From Craterostigma plantagineum (lineage: Eukaryota; Streptophyta; Magnoliopsida; Lamiales; Linderniaceae): a DNA stretch of 64,000 bases. Positions 1 to 11,745 of the stretch are shown piece by piece. Below the pieces are notes generated by a model, which was not told the DNA's origin, made no database searches, and saw nothing but the letters and a program-made list of their open reading frames with translations. The stretch covers positions 8,065,501-8,129,500 of the forward strand of contig JAPQWV010000005.1 of NCBI GenBank assembly GCA_027422505.1, in the 5' to 3' direction. Numbering within the stretch: the first letter of the stretch is position 1; every line of letters starts with the position of its first letter. The position numbers and the translations under genes were made by a program.

Positions 1-140
1 AGTAAGTTAAATGATGTAAAAATAGTGTCCAGTGATAAAAGTGCTTGAGTGAGTCGTAAAAATAGCAGAGTAACGATATGAATAGCTACGTACCTCATGG
101 CCGTCTTGCGATATTTATGACGTACTAACTTCGGCGGTTC
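1..140. repeat. Partial copy of a repeat also found at 3412-3565
   Basis: This segment aligns loosely along its length with 3412-3565. Both contain a run of the type gtgcttgagtgagt..taaaaat, then a 'cgtacct' block, then '..tatttat..gtac..' and finally 'ggtggttc' or 'ggcggttc'. The copy stops abruptly at 140, where an LTR beginning TGTAGAATAT starts. It is probably a fragment of the same LTR-type repeat as 3412-4491, cut by the insertion at 141. Confidence 0.55.
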
Positions 141-458
141 TGTAGAATATACATTGTAATTTTGCTTTGATTTAATTAGCTATCTTTGTAATTAGGGGCT
201 TTTATTGTATTTGTCCTTAGATTATGACTAGCTTGTTATTTGTACCAAGTTGTTTGGTATAAATACATTTGTACATATTGAGCTGAATAGAGAAAGTTTT
301 GGAAAATTGATCCGAAGAAAGGCTTGCAATTCAATTTCTAGAGAGAGAAACATTAGTAACTTTCTCACTCTACTAGAATTATAAATCATACTCATTCTAA
401 TCGAATCACTTAGAATTCATGCCTAGGATTGATTGGGTTGATAATCGAGGACCTAACA
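141..458 (+). mobile_element. LTR of a Ty1/copia-type retrotransposon (318 bp)
   Basis: The segment starts TGTAGAATAT and ends CCTAACA, the TG...CA form of an LTR. Two bases later comes a primer-binding site (461-472). A TATA-like stretch, tataaatac, lies near 258. No second LTR and no coding region follow, so this is an LTR plus leader remnant or a severely deleted element. It interrupts the repeat at 1-140. Confidence 0.75.
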
Positions 459-460
459 AT

Positions 461-472
461 TGGTATCAGAGC
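461..472 (+). other. Primer-binding site (initiator tRNA-Met type)
   Basis: TGGTATCAGAGC is complementary to the 3' end of plant initiator tRNA-Met and lies 2 bp after the LTR end at 458. This is the usual PBS of many plant copia elements. Confidence 0.85.
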
Positions 473-1440
473 AGATTCGCGTTGTTTTGAATCGAAATTG
501 TTAGAATTTGGATCGAATTTCATTTTCTGGACACTGTTCCGTGCGAAGTACAGTTTCGGCGCGAAACTCAAATTCGATCTAGTGCTCAATTATGTGATTA
601 ATTGAACTGATTTCGATGTCTCTGTGCTTGATTAAGTGTTAGAATTCATTTGTGAGTTTATCGATACAAGTTAGACCTTCGAATCGAACTGAATTTCGGT
701 AAAAGTTACTTCGTGCGTGAATTCCATATGAACATGTTCTGATTATGCAAAAATTGAACATTATTTGCTTCATAACATGTTTAATCTTCTGTTCGTGTGT
801 ATCAGTAGCTAATTTCGAGCAATTACCCGTAGTTTCATTGATCAATTTGATGTTTTTGCTTGGATAGTGTTAAATTCGTACTCTGTGACTAATTGCGTCA
901 AATCAATTTTTCTCGCTAAGTCTTCGATCGGCTGAATTTCTCGATCGAAAACTCCGTGCGAAAATTTTTCTCGGTCAGAATACGAAGTCAGTTACTGAAA
1001 TCGCTGTCACTACGAGTGGTTTTAGTTGAAAAATTTCTCGAGCATTATTTCAGCGAAAATCTTTTTCGACGAGACTTATTTTGACTGCGCGCGTAAATTT
1101 TTCTCTCGGAAAAACATTTTCAGTCAGACCTTCAAGTTTGACCTAGCGAATAAACCATCGGCGCTCAAAAAGCTTTTCCGGTCAACCGATTTATTTTGAC
1201 GCAGCAAGAAATTTACTAATAGTACTGTTTCTTTACGATCGAAATAAATTTACGCATCGGAAATTTTTCTCGACCGAAAGATTTTGAGCAATTTATTTCG
1301 CTCGAAAATTTTTCGCTGACAGCTATTCCACACGAAAACAGTAAATCATTTTATTTCGAAGATATTACTTTTGATCAAAATTTAAAGATTGAATCAAAAA
1401 TAATTCTCGATCATTTGCGCACCAAATATTACTAACCGGT
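473..1440 (+). mobile_element. Non-coding leader of the LTR element, rich in CGAAAATTTTTCTCG-like motifs
   Basis: No protein resembling gag or pol is readable here. Between about 930 and 1330 there are repeated variants of CGAAAATTTTTCTCG, many near-palindromic (for example CTCGAAAATTTTTCG near 1300), mixed with 'tcggtcaga' and 'tcgatcg'. It is the untranslated leader of the element whose LTR is at 141-458. Confidence 0.45.
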
Positions 1441-1990
1441 TTGGTATAGTATAGTGATGACAACACCTAAGTTCCTCTCTTTTCTTTTGAAAGCTTGAGC
1501 TTATTCTCTCGTTCTTGATTTCAAATGAAGTTTCGTAAGGTCTTCAGCTTGCTTCCCCTCTATTTATAGCTGTGTTTGAAGTTGAAGGCCGTTGTGAGAT
1601 AGCTCTTGTGTACCGGACAGAGCATTTATTAGCTTTACCCAAAATGGGTCTGTCCGATTTTCGCAGCAGTTCGCGTTGTGCCATTGCTTTATTCCTTATT
1701 AAGCTTGGTTTGACTTCAACTTGGCTCTAGCTGGCAGCCTTGTATTAAATGTTCGTCAGAAATCTTCAACTTGCCGCGCCTCAATTGTATTTGAATCTGT
1801 CCAGCGTGGCACGTCCGGTATCATGCAGTCAGGTCTTCAATGTACTTTCGGTAGCAGTTTTGATCCGGTTTCAACTTCTCTGATAATCTACTGACTGTAT
1901 CCGGTTTCACCTATGTCTGACCGGTATACTTAGTAAGTTAAGTCCAATCACCAAAACTATTAATCTGAATATTTAGATTCACTAGTTATA
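1440..1990 (-). mobile_element. Probable LTR or promoter fragment, minus strand
   Basis: The minus strand carries a strong TATA box, CTATAAATAGAGGGG (TATAAATA at 1561-1568), in a setting typical of an LTR transcription start. The region has no coding potential, and both ends are undefined. It could instead be the promoter of a lost gene. Confidence 0.35.
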
Positions 1991-3411
1991 TCAAAATATA
2001 CACATGTTAGGGGTGTGAAATCCCATATCTATCGAGTTTAGCGAAATTTGTATCGTTAAACTTTGCGTATTGCTGTTTTTTCTAAATGGGTCGTGGCATG
2101 TTCTTATATGTTGAGCGAGCTTTTTCATATGTATGAATTGTGTATGGTGATTATTGTGACGCACCATCTCAATCAAAATAAAAAAACTCGGAAAACTAAA
2201 AATATATATGAATTTAAAAAATCTTGAAATCATCGATGCAAAAAGGGGGGCCTCCTTAGCTTGTTTAATTGCTTTGGAGTTGGCCTTTTGCTTCGCCTGT
2301 TGTTTGTTCGTATATACATCACTTAAATAAATAAATAGTACGCAAAAGAACAAAATAAAATCATTTTGTAGGCAAAAAGATAACTTCTGCATTGGTCCGT
2401 GCAAAACTAAAACACTAAACCCTATTTTATACAAATGACAAGTAACAATTCGTTTCACGTATTCCACAGCTTTTTTATCGATGGACTACAGAAATGAAAC
2501 AAGAGGGAATGGAATATCTCTCTATTTCACAAAAAATGAACGCATGAAGAAATAAAACTCGATTATTCAATATCTTGAAGTTCAATCGTAACTTATTATG
2601 ATTGTCGTATAATAAATAATAAAGATATGCTTTCGATGACTGGTAAAATATATTTTATATATATGTGTGTTGTGTGTGATAAGAACAGGGCATGTGCCAT
2701 ACCGACACAATCCTATGAAGTGTCCATTCTACAATGCTACCAATCATCCAACTTCAAAATAATAATATGTGTAATTTGTCTGTAAATAATAATTGCAAGA
2801 AATGAAGCAAAGAGAGAAATATATTATTTGTTTGAATATCATATTAAGATGGTTCCGGCGTGCGCAAGAACAAACAAACACCCAAGAATTCGTTCGCTGC
2901 CCATTGAATATCGCTAACTTCCAAAATTTTATTCTTGAAGCATTTATATTTATATAGTATACTACAGTACAGACACGAATAGTAGTGCCATTGAAATATT
3001 ATTAAATCACAAGATTTCATTGAAAGCCCTGTCAATCCTCAACGGATTCTTCTGAATGCTGATTCGTTTATCCATAAAAGTGTTAGAATACAATTTATCC
3101 TTTATTTCGCTTGTGGGTCATCTTATTTCTCCTCGAGGACCCCTTTGGAATACTAATTTCCAAAAAAGCAAACTAAATTCAAGGCCGTGTAAAAATGATT
3201 ATGGTAGTCCTAATTGATGCGGTCGGAAAATGAATGATCTACCGCCGTTGGGTCACGAGCTGCCTTCTTCTTCTTTCTGCGCCCTCTTGCCTCTTCCCGC
3301 CTGAACTTCGTCACGAACTCGAATTGAGAGCTGCTGAAACAGGGTTAGGGGTGGGGGTCGTTCGCCCTCTTGCCTAGGTCAAGAGGGTGGTTTCCATATT
3401 CCAGGCGTAAA
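1991..3411. other. AT-rich intergenic sequence, nothing assigned
   Basis: Open frames are short and match no recognisable family. From 3240 to 3380 the DNA becomes GC-richer ('cttcttctttctgcgccctcttgcc') and leads into the LTR-type repeat. No RNA gene, TIR or splice-linked exon was seen. Confidence 0.5.
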
Positions 3412-3723
3412 ATGGCATAGAAAGTGATATAAAAACGCTGTGAAGTGCTTGAATGTGCTTGATTGAGTAATAAAAATGGTATAGTATCAGTAAGGGCAGA
3501 TAGAATTAGTTGCGTACCTTAGGAATATTTTGTGGTATTTATAGTGTACCTAGTTTAGGTGGTTCTTGGCAGTTTTGCCCATGTCCCGTGTTTTTCGGGC
3601 TCGGATTTCCTCATCTTACCACGATCACGATCCTCCCACGTTCACATTCTCCTCACGCTCGTGGCTCTCCCACGTTCATCCTCTTTCCAGAAAATCAGTG
3701 TGAACTCGTCAATACAGTTCTCC

Positions 3724-4112
3724 TCGGGTGTTCTTCCCTGACAGCTCCTCGGGTGTTTTTGTCAGACAGCCCCTGGGGGCCCCTCGGGTACTCTTGCCAA
3801 ACAGCTTGCTGAGGCTCCTCGGGCATCCTGCTTTCTGGGCTCCTCGGGCATTCTTGCCAGACAACTTCCTAAGGGATCCTCGGGTGTTCTTGCCTGACAG
3901 CTCCTGGGGGTGCTCTTGTCAGACTGCTCCTAGGGGCTCCTCGGGTATTCTTGCCAGACAGCTCCTGGGGATGCTCTTGCCCGATCGGGTGTTCTTGCCA
4001 GACATCTCCTGGGGATGCTCTTGCCAGACTGCTCCTAGGGGCTCCTCGGGTGTTCTTGCCAGACAGCTCCTAGGGGTACTACTCTTGCCAGACAGCTCCT
4101 GGGGTCCTCGGG
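3724..4112 (+). repeat. Degenerate GC-rich minisatellite
   Basis: CCTCGGG followed by variants of 'tgttcttgccagacagc' and 'tcctgggg' recurs at 3724, 3748, 3782, 3818, 3843, 3878, 3938, 4044 and 4105, with extra half-units between. Spacing varies from about 24 to 105 bp. The open frames across it are repeat translations (PDSSWG-like), not a gene. Confidence 0.8.
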
Positions 4113-4117
4113 CATTC

Positions 4118-4245
4118 TTCCTGGTTCGTCCTCTTCCCTCTTTCTGGACCGTCCTCTTTCCTCTGGGTCCTCTTCCCTCTTTCTGGTCCGTCCTCTTTCC
4201 TTTGGGCCATCTTCCCTCTTTCTGGTTCGTCCACTTTCCTCTTTC
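4118..4245 (+). repeat. Three ~45-bp tandem repeats
   Basis: The unit 'cttccctctttctgg(t/a)ccgtcctctttcc' occurs three times, joined by 'tctgggtc' or 'tttgggcca'. It directly follows the minisatellite at 3724-4112 and lies in the same LTR-type repeat. Confidence 0.75.
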
Positions 4246-4491
4246 CGTATTTCAAAGGACTCTTCTTGTCACCCTCCGGGCGTATTGTCCTGAGGGGGTG
4301 GCATACCTCCTGCCCTCGGGCATGTTTCCCCAAGGGGTGGCATACCTTCCGTCCCTCTAACAGGTTCTCCCGAGGGTGCATTTCTTCGTGTGCTCCCTCT
4401 TTCCTCGCAAAACTTCCCGCCTCATTCCGTTTATGTTGTTTTAACTGCTTCTGAGTATTTCGTCCGAACCCGGAATAATCCGGGGGTAACA

Positions 4492-4899
4492 CTAATAATA
4501 AAAAAGTAATATCCATTATTATAATAATGACAAAATCTTGATTTGAGACCATTTAAGAAAATCAAATAATTATAGTATATGTATACCATCAATTGCTTTT
4601 TCTTTGTCAAACTGAAAACAATTCTACAATGCGACTATTGTAAAGACTACTGTATATATTGAGTCATGCTCATTGCACGATAACGATATATTATAAGATT
4701 TAATACGCCCACATGTCTCCACTTATTTAATTATTTACAAAAGCGCCGAACATCATTAATTTCATCTTTCTTAACTCACAGTACAGTAGAGAGGCGAATA
4801 ATATATGAAAAACAAAAAGGAAAAGGAACAACGAAAGTAGTTTTCGAAGTAACCATCCATCCATCCATTAAAAGAACATACTTGTTTTCGCCCATTAAA
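4492..4899. other. 3' flank of the GA20-oxidase gene
   Basis: This is AT-rich sequence between the LTR-type repeat and the GA20-oxidase stop codon. It probably holds the gene's 3' UTR, since the gene runs on the minus strand. No other feature was seen. Confidence 0.5.
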
Positions 4900-6234
4900 T
4901 TAATTCTTCCTTTCTTCGATTATCCATTTAGAGAAGAACTCAAGGGTGTTCATATCAGCCCTATAATGTTTCTGCGTAAACTCAAGCAAATCCTCCCACG
5001 TAAAATCTGGGTACAGTCTACTAGGGTTTTCTGATCCTCCTCCGCCTGCGCCGGCGCCTGCGCCGCCGTCCACCACCAACCCACGCGGCGGCTCCACCAC
5101 CTTATCCTTCTTCGGACACAGAAAAAAAGCCAGCGACTTCCTCTGACACTTCTCGTTCACCACCGCCCTGTGAAGGCAACTCTTGTATATCCCATTCGAT
5201 AACGCCTGTGAATGATCGACAATAACAAATATAAATGCCATCTATTTGCCTATTACCAACTAAAATAATACTTAATTAATTTTATTACCATGAAAGTGTC
5301 TCCTATGTTGACCACAAAGGCATCGAAATTAGGGCAAATAGATCTCCATTCACCTTCGACAAACACTTGCAAACCGCCCACGCTGTCTTGGTGGAGTATC
5401 GTAAGAGAAGTCGGGTCGCAGTGGGGCCCAGTGCCTAACGTCTCCTCGGGTTTTTTGCAAGGCGGGTAATAATTTAACCTCATTATCGATTCGTTTACTT
5501 CGAAGAAATCCCTAAAATAGCCTCGCCCTACACCGAGGCTCAACCCTAATAGCTCCATTATCCCTAGCGAAAGCTTGTTCATTTCCTCACAGTAGTCTTG
5601 ATACACTCTCCTACATTGTAGTAATAAAATCAATCGCATGCGAAAAAAATGTAGTACAATATAATATAGTCATGAAAACATACGATTTGATATTTAGTTC
5701 TTACCCTAACTGAGAATAACCTTGGCCCAAAGTCCCCTCGAAGTAATCCTCGACGACCCTCGAAGAAGAAGAAGAAGACTGATGAGTGTAGTGAAAGGAC
5801 AAAGTTTCCTTCCATGGAAGCTTCGAAGAAAACCTCCCAGTGAAGCTGCTTGCATAGCCACAGTGTTCGCCGGGCTTTCTCTGAGCCCGTTGCTTTTCAT
5901 GAACGGGCTGGTCGAAGAAAAGGTCCATGCAAGAATGGGCTTCGGAGATTAGGGTCGGGTCGACCCGGTGATTGACCACCAAGAAGAACCCGTGGGTCGT
6001 GCAAGCTTCTCTTATGAGGTTGGTAGCTCTTAGGGTGGCGATTGGGTCGCCGGAGAAGAAACCGCCCAAGTCTATGAGTGGGGCTTTGTGCTCCTTTGGC
6101 GGATTCGGGCCGGGCTTTTCGTTTTCGGGCCATAAGAATTGCTTGGGTATGTTTGGGCAGTGGTTTAGTTTCTTTGCATCGAAGGTTAGCGGCGAAGCGT
6201 CGCCGTTTATCGCGTAAGTCTTTGTGATAGTCAT
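4900..6234 (-). CDS. GA20ox: Gibberellin 20-oxidase (2-oxoglutarate/Fe(II) dioxygenase), 3 exons
   Basis: The enzyme oxidises C-20 of GA12/GA53 stepwise toward GA9/GA20, a cytosolic and often rate-limiting step of gibberellin synthesis. Exons are 6234-5705, 5610-5289 and 5205-4900, with GT-AG borders and consistent phases, giving 385 residues, normal for the family. Visible signatures are IPKQFLWP near the N-terminus, [15 protein letters not shown] (about 223-228) and [18 protein letters not shown]. The iron ligands are H240, D242 and H296, and R306/S308 bind 2-oxoglutarate. The GHCDPTSLT context and LPWKET favour GA20ox over GA3ox or GA2ox. A Gly/Ala-rich insert in the last exon (GAGAGAGGGG) is unusual but in frame. 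The paralogue number cannot be given. No frame damage was seen. Confidence 0.95.
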
Positions 6235-6398
6235 TATTGCATATATGTCATATATTTGTGTTTATGTCTTTGTGTGTGTGTATATATTAGATATGTGTGT
6301 GTAAGAATGAGAAAGATATTCGGAGCAAAAATTTTGAGGGATGTGATGAAAGAAAAGCCAAGACGATGCGGTTCATTTGGTGAGCCCTCATTTATGAA

Positions 6399-6408
6399 TA
6401 TTTATATA
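6399..6408 (-). promoter_or_regulatory. Candidate TATA box of the GA20-oxidase gene
   Basis: TATATAAATA on the minus strand lies about 165 bp upstream of the ATG at 6234, a plausible position for a plant core promoter. Confidence 0.5.
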
Positions 6409-6479
6409 ACAAAACGAAATTGTTTGGATTTGCAATTTGGGGCTTGTGGGAATTTTTTATTACAAAAGAGGAGGTAAGG

Positions 6480-8706
6480 TAATGTGAGGAAGTCCCTCGT
6501 TTGTTGTTAGTGATGGCTTTTTGTCGTGTTATTTCCCTTCGAAGATTTATCTTTTCATTTGTTTCAATTTGGAATTCAGGACCCAGACGTTGAGTAGATC
6601 AGATTTGCCTGCACTGTGAAAAAATAAATAAATAGCAATTGAATAACCATTATTAAATAATTAATCGAACTAGTTTGAATATGGCCTACCTCTTTTTGTA
6701 TTTTTTCTAACATTTGTTGTTTTCGTTGGCCATCGTTTGCTCCCTAACTAACTATTACGTCGATAGTTCAAGAATCTTGCAAACATTTGTGCGCGAAGAT
6801 GTAAGGTTTGTCTTACAACAAAGCACATAATTAATAATTTAGATAGTGGTATATGGAATGGAACGAAGATATATCTATCTTTCAATCAATCTTGTTTGCA
6901 GATAATATTAGGTTAAATAAAATATAATAAAAGATCCGTGAGTGTCCGACTTGCCAAAGTCCATTCTAATAATTTTTTGAATGTGCTTGATTTTATTATA
7001 GGGGTTTTTTGGGACACTTGTCGAAACTTCATACGTCGATCATCTATGTTTTTACATTAAACAATACGATAAACCAACATTAAGAAAACTTTTCAATGGA
7101 TGGGAAAGTGCGATTTAAATTTCTTTGGAAAGATTTGTTGTGATTGATATGCGTTATACAAATCCTTTCTAGTGAGAAAAAATGTTGGAAAATAAATCCT
7201 TTTTAGTGAGAAATGACTAGCCCAACCATGGAACCAAAGTGGAGTTCAATTATAATCTACTAATATGTTTAGCAAATTCAATGTCTATGCAAATAAATTT
7301 TATATTTTTGATTACTTTATATTATTAATTAAGTGTTTTAAAAAATAAAATTATAAACTAAAATATTAAGGGTAAAATGGTAAAAATAATTGACGAACCA
7401 ATTGATAGTTTTTAAACCCCCCGGGATCTTTATAAAGAGTATAGATACTCTTTTATAAACACTCTACTCTCTTTATAAAATGTCAAATTGGTCTGTCAAT
7501 TTAATAAACACTTAGTTACATTTAACCCTTTATATGTTAGTTTATTATAATTTATCCTCCAATTGAGTTTTTTTTCTTAAATAACTTAGTATTATAAAAT
7601 GTTAAAGATTTTGAGATATTTGCACATACATTGTATAAGTCGAACTGGGTATTCAATTTAAAATTAATTGAAAGAGATGGTGTAACCACTAGGCCTACAT
7701 GCATGGCACAAATTATTTTATCTAACTAACCTAGGATTAGGTTTAACGCCCAATAAACATTTATTTTAATTTTATTCTCGAATAAATGTTAAGGTTCGTA
7801 AAGCCATGCATGATACACGATTAGCCTATATTTACGAGCTTAATGATGTAAAAGATTAATTTGTCTAATGGGACAAAAAACAAAGTCCATTCCAATGGAG
7901 GCAAACCAACATAACATGACTATGGTGGAATGCTATATCTATTTTTATGCAGACAAGAAAGGTGGGAAAAAGAATTGAAGTTTATCTAAGAGACAACAAA
8001 CTTTTCTTGAAAGTGAATAAGATCTTAAAACTTTAACGCGATTCTTCCTTACCAAACAAGAGAGCATGTAAATGCAAGTTCTTGCCACCATTTATGCAGA
8101 CAAATGCAGTTTGATCCTCCTTTCTATCCACACTAAGAAAGAAAGGATTTTGCTTCACCTTTTTGTCTTTGCATTATTTGTTTAAGTGGGTCCTTGGGGA
8201 ATAAATAAAATAAAATTAAGATGAAAAGGGTTTATGATTTTTATAATACACAATCTTGCAATGATCTTGGATTTTTTTTATCCGTTTCTTTTAATTTTTT
8301 TGGCGTGTTATATAAGATGTGTCCTCTCTAATTTAGGTAATTTGTTTTTTTTGTGGGAACTCAAGTGTCTGTCACCTACCGAATAATAACCAAATTTCTC
8401 CATTTTAGTACCTCTTATTCAACTTTTTATAGCACAATTATAAACATATACAGTTTTTTTACTTGGAACATTATATTTGATAAATACAAAAAATAGGTCA
8501 CTAACTTCACAAGCAAATTTTGATGATCAATTCTTTGCCAACAAAGTAAGTTGGAACTCCTATTTTGCTGCTGATATTGACATGGAATATTTTCTACCGA
8601 TTTTTCTGTAGAATTTATTGCCTATTTTGACAGAAAATATATGCTGATATATGAAGTGACCAACTTAAGCAATATAGGATTAAATCCAAAATCAATATAA
8701 TTAGTG
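6480..8706. other. AT-rich intergenic region, no gene seen
   Basis: Only short frames with stops are present. Its left part is the upstream region of the GA20-oxidase gene. A stretch around 7420-7500 ('tataaagagtatagatactcttttataaacactctactctctttataaa') is partly self-complementary and may be a small MITE remnant. The region ends at the copia-1 TSD. Confidence 0.5.
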
Positions 8707-8711
8707 ATATG

Positions 8712-8940
8712 TGTTATGAATAATAAGTTTAATTATGTGGATGTCCACATATTTATTAGTGTGAAAAAGTAGTTGAAATAGTGCATAGATTTTCTGCTAT
8801 AAATTGGTTTATTTTGTAACGTTAATGATAGAAGATCAGTTGTAAAAAGGACGTGATATTATAAACTATATTATTCATTGTGTTCCTTATATGTTGATCA
8901 ATATACGTATTATATAGATATAAATAAATAATTTATAACA
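8712..8940 (+). repeat. 5' LTR of copia-1
   Basis: This 229-bp LTR runs from TGTTATG to TAACA. It differs from the 3' LTR by a few substitutions and indels, for example 'gtggatgtccac' against 'gtggatccac'. Confidence 0.93.
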
Positions 8941-8941
8941 C

Positions 8942-8958
8942 GTTATCAGCACGAGGCT
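8942..8958 (+). other. Primer-binding-site region of copia-1
   Basis: GTTATCAGCACGAGG directly follows the 5' LTR. It does not match the initiator tRNA-Met type (TGGTATCAGAGC) used by the other copias in the window, so a different tRNA or internal tRNA pairing is likely. Confidence 0.6.
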
Positions 8959-9042
8959 TTAACCAACCGGGGTTCGCCGACGTCATCACTCCGAGCAAGA
9001 GTTTCGACCATTTGAATTTCGTCGACGTCATCACGCCAAGGA

Positions 9043-11745
9043 ATGAACACACGTGGAGATATATGTCTTGTGGACAGCGCAACTTCTCACACAATACTCA
9101 CGGATAAGAAATATTTCATCCGATTGATTACTCAAGAAGCAAATGTTAATACTATTTCGGGAATTACAAAACTGATTGAAGGCTCTGAAAGAGCTAATAT
9201 CATATTATCCGGAGGAACAAAATTGTATATTGAAAATGCATTATATTATTCGAAGTCTCATAGAAACTTATTGAGTTTTAAAGACATCCGTAAAAACGGA
9301 TATCATATTGAGACTACAGAAGAAGGTGATAATGAATACCTTCAAATCACAAATGTGATTTTAAATAAGAAACGCGTTATAGAAAAATTGTCTGCATTAT
9401 CTTCCGGTTTATATTATGCGTATATTAATACGATTGAGTCGAATTTTATAAACAATGATTTATTTGTGGTGTGGCATGACCGGTTAGGCCATCCCGGTTC
9501 AACTATGATGCGAAGAATAATTGAGAACTTATGTGGACACACTTTAAAAAATAAGAACATTATTCAATCCAATGAGTTATCATGTGATGCTTGCTCGAAA
9601 GGAAAATTAATCGTTAGACCATCACCGGTAAAATTGAAGAATGAATCTATTACGTTTTTAGAACGTATTCAAGGCGATATTTGTGGACCAATTCATCCAT
9701 CATGTGATCCATTTAGATACTTTCTGGTTTTAATTGATGCATCAACTAAATGGTCACATGTATCATTATTATCAACACGCAATGTTGCGTTTGCTAGACT
9801 GCTTGCTCAGTTAATTCGATTACGAGCACATTTTCCTGATTATCCAATTAAGAAAATACGTCTTGACAATGCTGGTGAATTCACCTCTAAAGCATTTAAT
9901 GAATATAGTATGTCTATTGGATTGACGTTGAACATCCCGTAGCACATGTGCATACTCAAAATGGACTTGCGGAATCATTAGTAAAAAATTACAATTAATA
10001 GCAAGACCAATACTAATGAAGTCGAAGCTTCCGTTATCTTGTTGGCTATTTTGCATGCAGCATCACTTATTCGCATTCGACCCACAAGTTATAGTAACCA
10101 TTACAAATGGTTTTCGGTCAGGAACCAGATATTTTCCATCTGAGAATTTTTGGATGTGCAGTATATGTTCCAATTGCTCCACCACAACGCACTAAAATGG
10201 GACCTCAAAGAAGATTGGGAATATATATTGGATTTGAATCTAAGTCAATAATGAAATATTTAGAACCATTAACAGGAGATTTATTTACGGCTCGATTTGG
10301 CGACTGTCATTTTGATGAATCAAAATTTCCAACATTAGGGGGAGATAAAGAAAATAAACAGCTGATTAAAGAGATTAGTTGGAATGAATTATCATTGGCT
10401 CATTTTGATCCTCGTACAAAAGAATGTGAACTTCAAGTTCAAAAGATAATTCATTTACAAAATTTAGCAAATCAATTGTCAGACAGTTTTACTGACCAGA
10501 AAAAGGTGACTAAATCCCATATATCAGCTGTTAATGCTCATGTCAGAATTGATACTTCTATTGATATTTCTAATAATAAAATTGAGCCGAAACCACAGTT
10601 GAAACGTGGTAGGCCCTCGGGATCCAAAGACAAGAATCCTCGTAAAAGAAAAGGAGCAAATAAAATAGATGGTCAAATCGGGGACAGTCAACTCTAAGAG
10701 AGTCCATGGGCATAAATAAATCTGATCAGGTATCTGAAAATTGTGAAAATATTGAAAATAAAGAGATCTCAATAAATTATGCCCATAATGGAATAAGATG
10801 GAATTGAGATGAAGTCAACGTTGACGATGTTTTCTCATTTAACGTAGCGCTACATGAGATTAATGAAAATGAGGATCATGAACCAAAATCTATAAATGAA
10901 TGTCGACAAAGAAGTGATTAGCCAAATGAAAAGATGCAATCGAGGCAGAAATAAAATCACTTGAGAAAGAAAAAGTATTTGGACCTGTGGTTCGTATACC
11001 AGAAAATGTAAAGCCAGTTGGATATAGATGGGTTTTCATTAGAAAGAAAAATGAAAACGGTGAAATTGTGAGATACAAAGCACGGCTTGTTGCACAAGGC
11101 TTTTCACAAAGACCTGGCATTGATTATGAAGAGACTTATTCTCATGTGGTGGATGCAACAACTTTTCGTTATCTAATTAGTCTGGCAGTACGTGAAGGGC
11201 TCGATATGCATCTTATGGATGTTGTCACTGCGTACTTGTATGGATCACTCGATAGTGACATATACATGAAACTCCCTGAGGGATTTCGTTTGCCTGAAAA
11301 TTCAGGATCTTGAAATGAGTACTCAATAAAGTTGAATAAATCGCTCTACGGCTTAAAACAATCAGGGCGTATGTGGTATAATCATTTAAGTGATTATTTA
11401 TTAAAAGAGGGGTATAAAAATGCTCAAACATGCCCTTGTATCTTCATGAGAAGAAGTGGAAATGAATTTGTCATCATTGCCGTTTATGTTGATGACTTAA
11501 ATATAATAGGAACTCCTCAAGAGTTAAATAAAGCTATTACATGTTTAAAACGAGAATTCGAAATGAAAGATCTGGGAAGAACGAAATTTTGTCTCGGACT
11601 ACAAATTGAATATTTAAACAATGGAATATTTGTCCATCAAGAGACTTATACAAAGAAGATCTTGAAAAGATTTTATATGGACAAAGCACATCCATTAAAC
11701 AATGGCACATGTTTTTTGAGTGGTCAAATGAGGCTGCCAACGTGA
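9043..11745 (+). pseudogene. Copia-1 pol remnant: protease, GAG-pre-integrase, integrase, start of RT
   Basis: Frame 9043-9942 starts at the protease active-site region (LVDSATSHT). It continues into the GAG-pre-integrase motif (WHDRLGHPG, MRRIIENLCGH) and the integrase core (DICGP, then LDNAGE). The frame breaks at 9942 and resumes at 10107-10697 (FGCAVYVPIAPPQRTKMGP, integrase end). It then continues in the RT block at 10987-11313 (YKARLVAQGFSQRPGIDYEET) and 11332-11745 (NKSLYGLKQSGRMW, YVDDLNIIG). No gag coding is found between the PBS and the protease, a gap of only about 100 bp. At least three frame breaks make it non-functional. Confidence 0.9.

Larger units (their letters stand above)
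3412..4491 (-). mobile_element. Probable Ty3/gypsy-type LTR region with internal minisatellites
   Basis: Read on the minus strand the segment begins TGTTACCCCCGG at 4491, a common start of plant gypsy LTRs. The part around 3412-3565 recurs at 1-140. The interior is low-complexity, GC-rich and non-coding despite long open frames. No gag or pol lies nearby, so it looks like a solo LTR or fragment. The left border is uncertain. Confidence 0.5.

Noticed and set aside
3510..4360. Long overlapping frames on both strands (up to 210 codons)
   Set aside because: They translate the CCTCGGG minisatellite and the CT-rich 45-bp repeats. They show repeat-like composition, no domain and no splice context.
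5722..6217. Plus-strand and other-frame minus-strand frames at the GA20ox first exon
   Set aside because: They are shadows of the conserved exon, which alone has family motifs.
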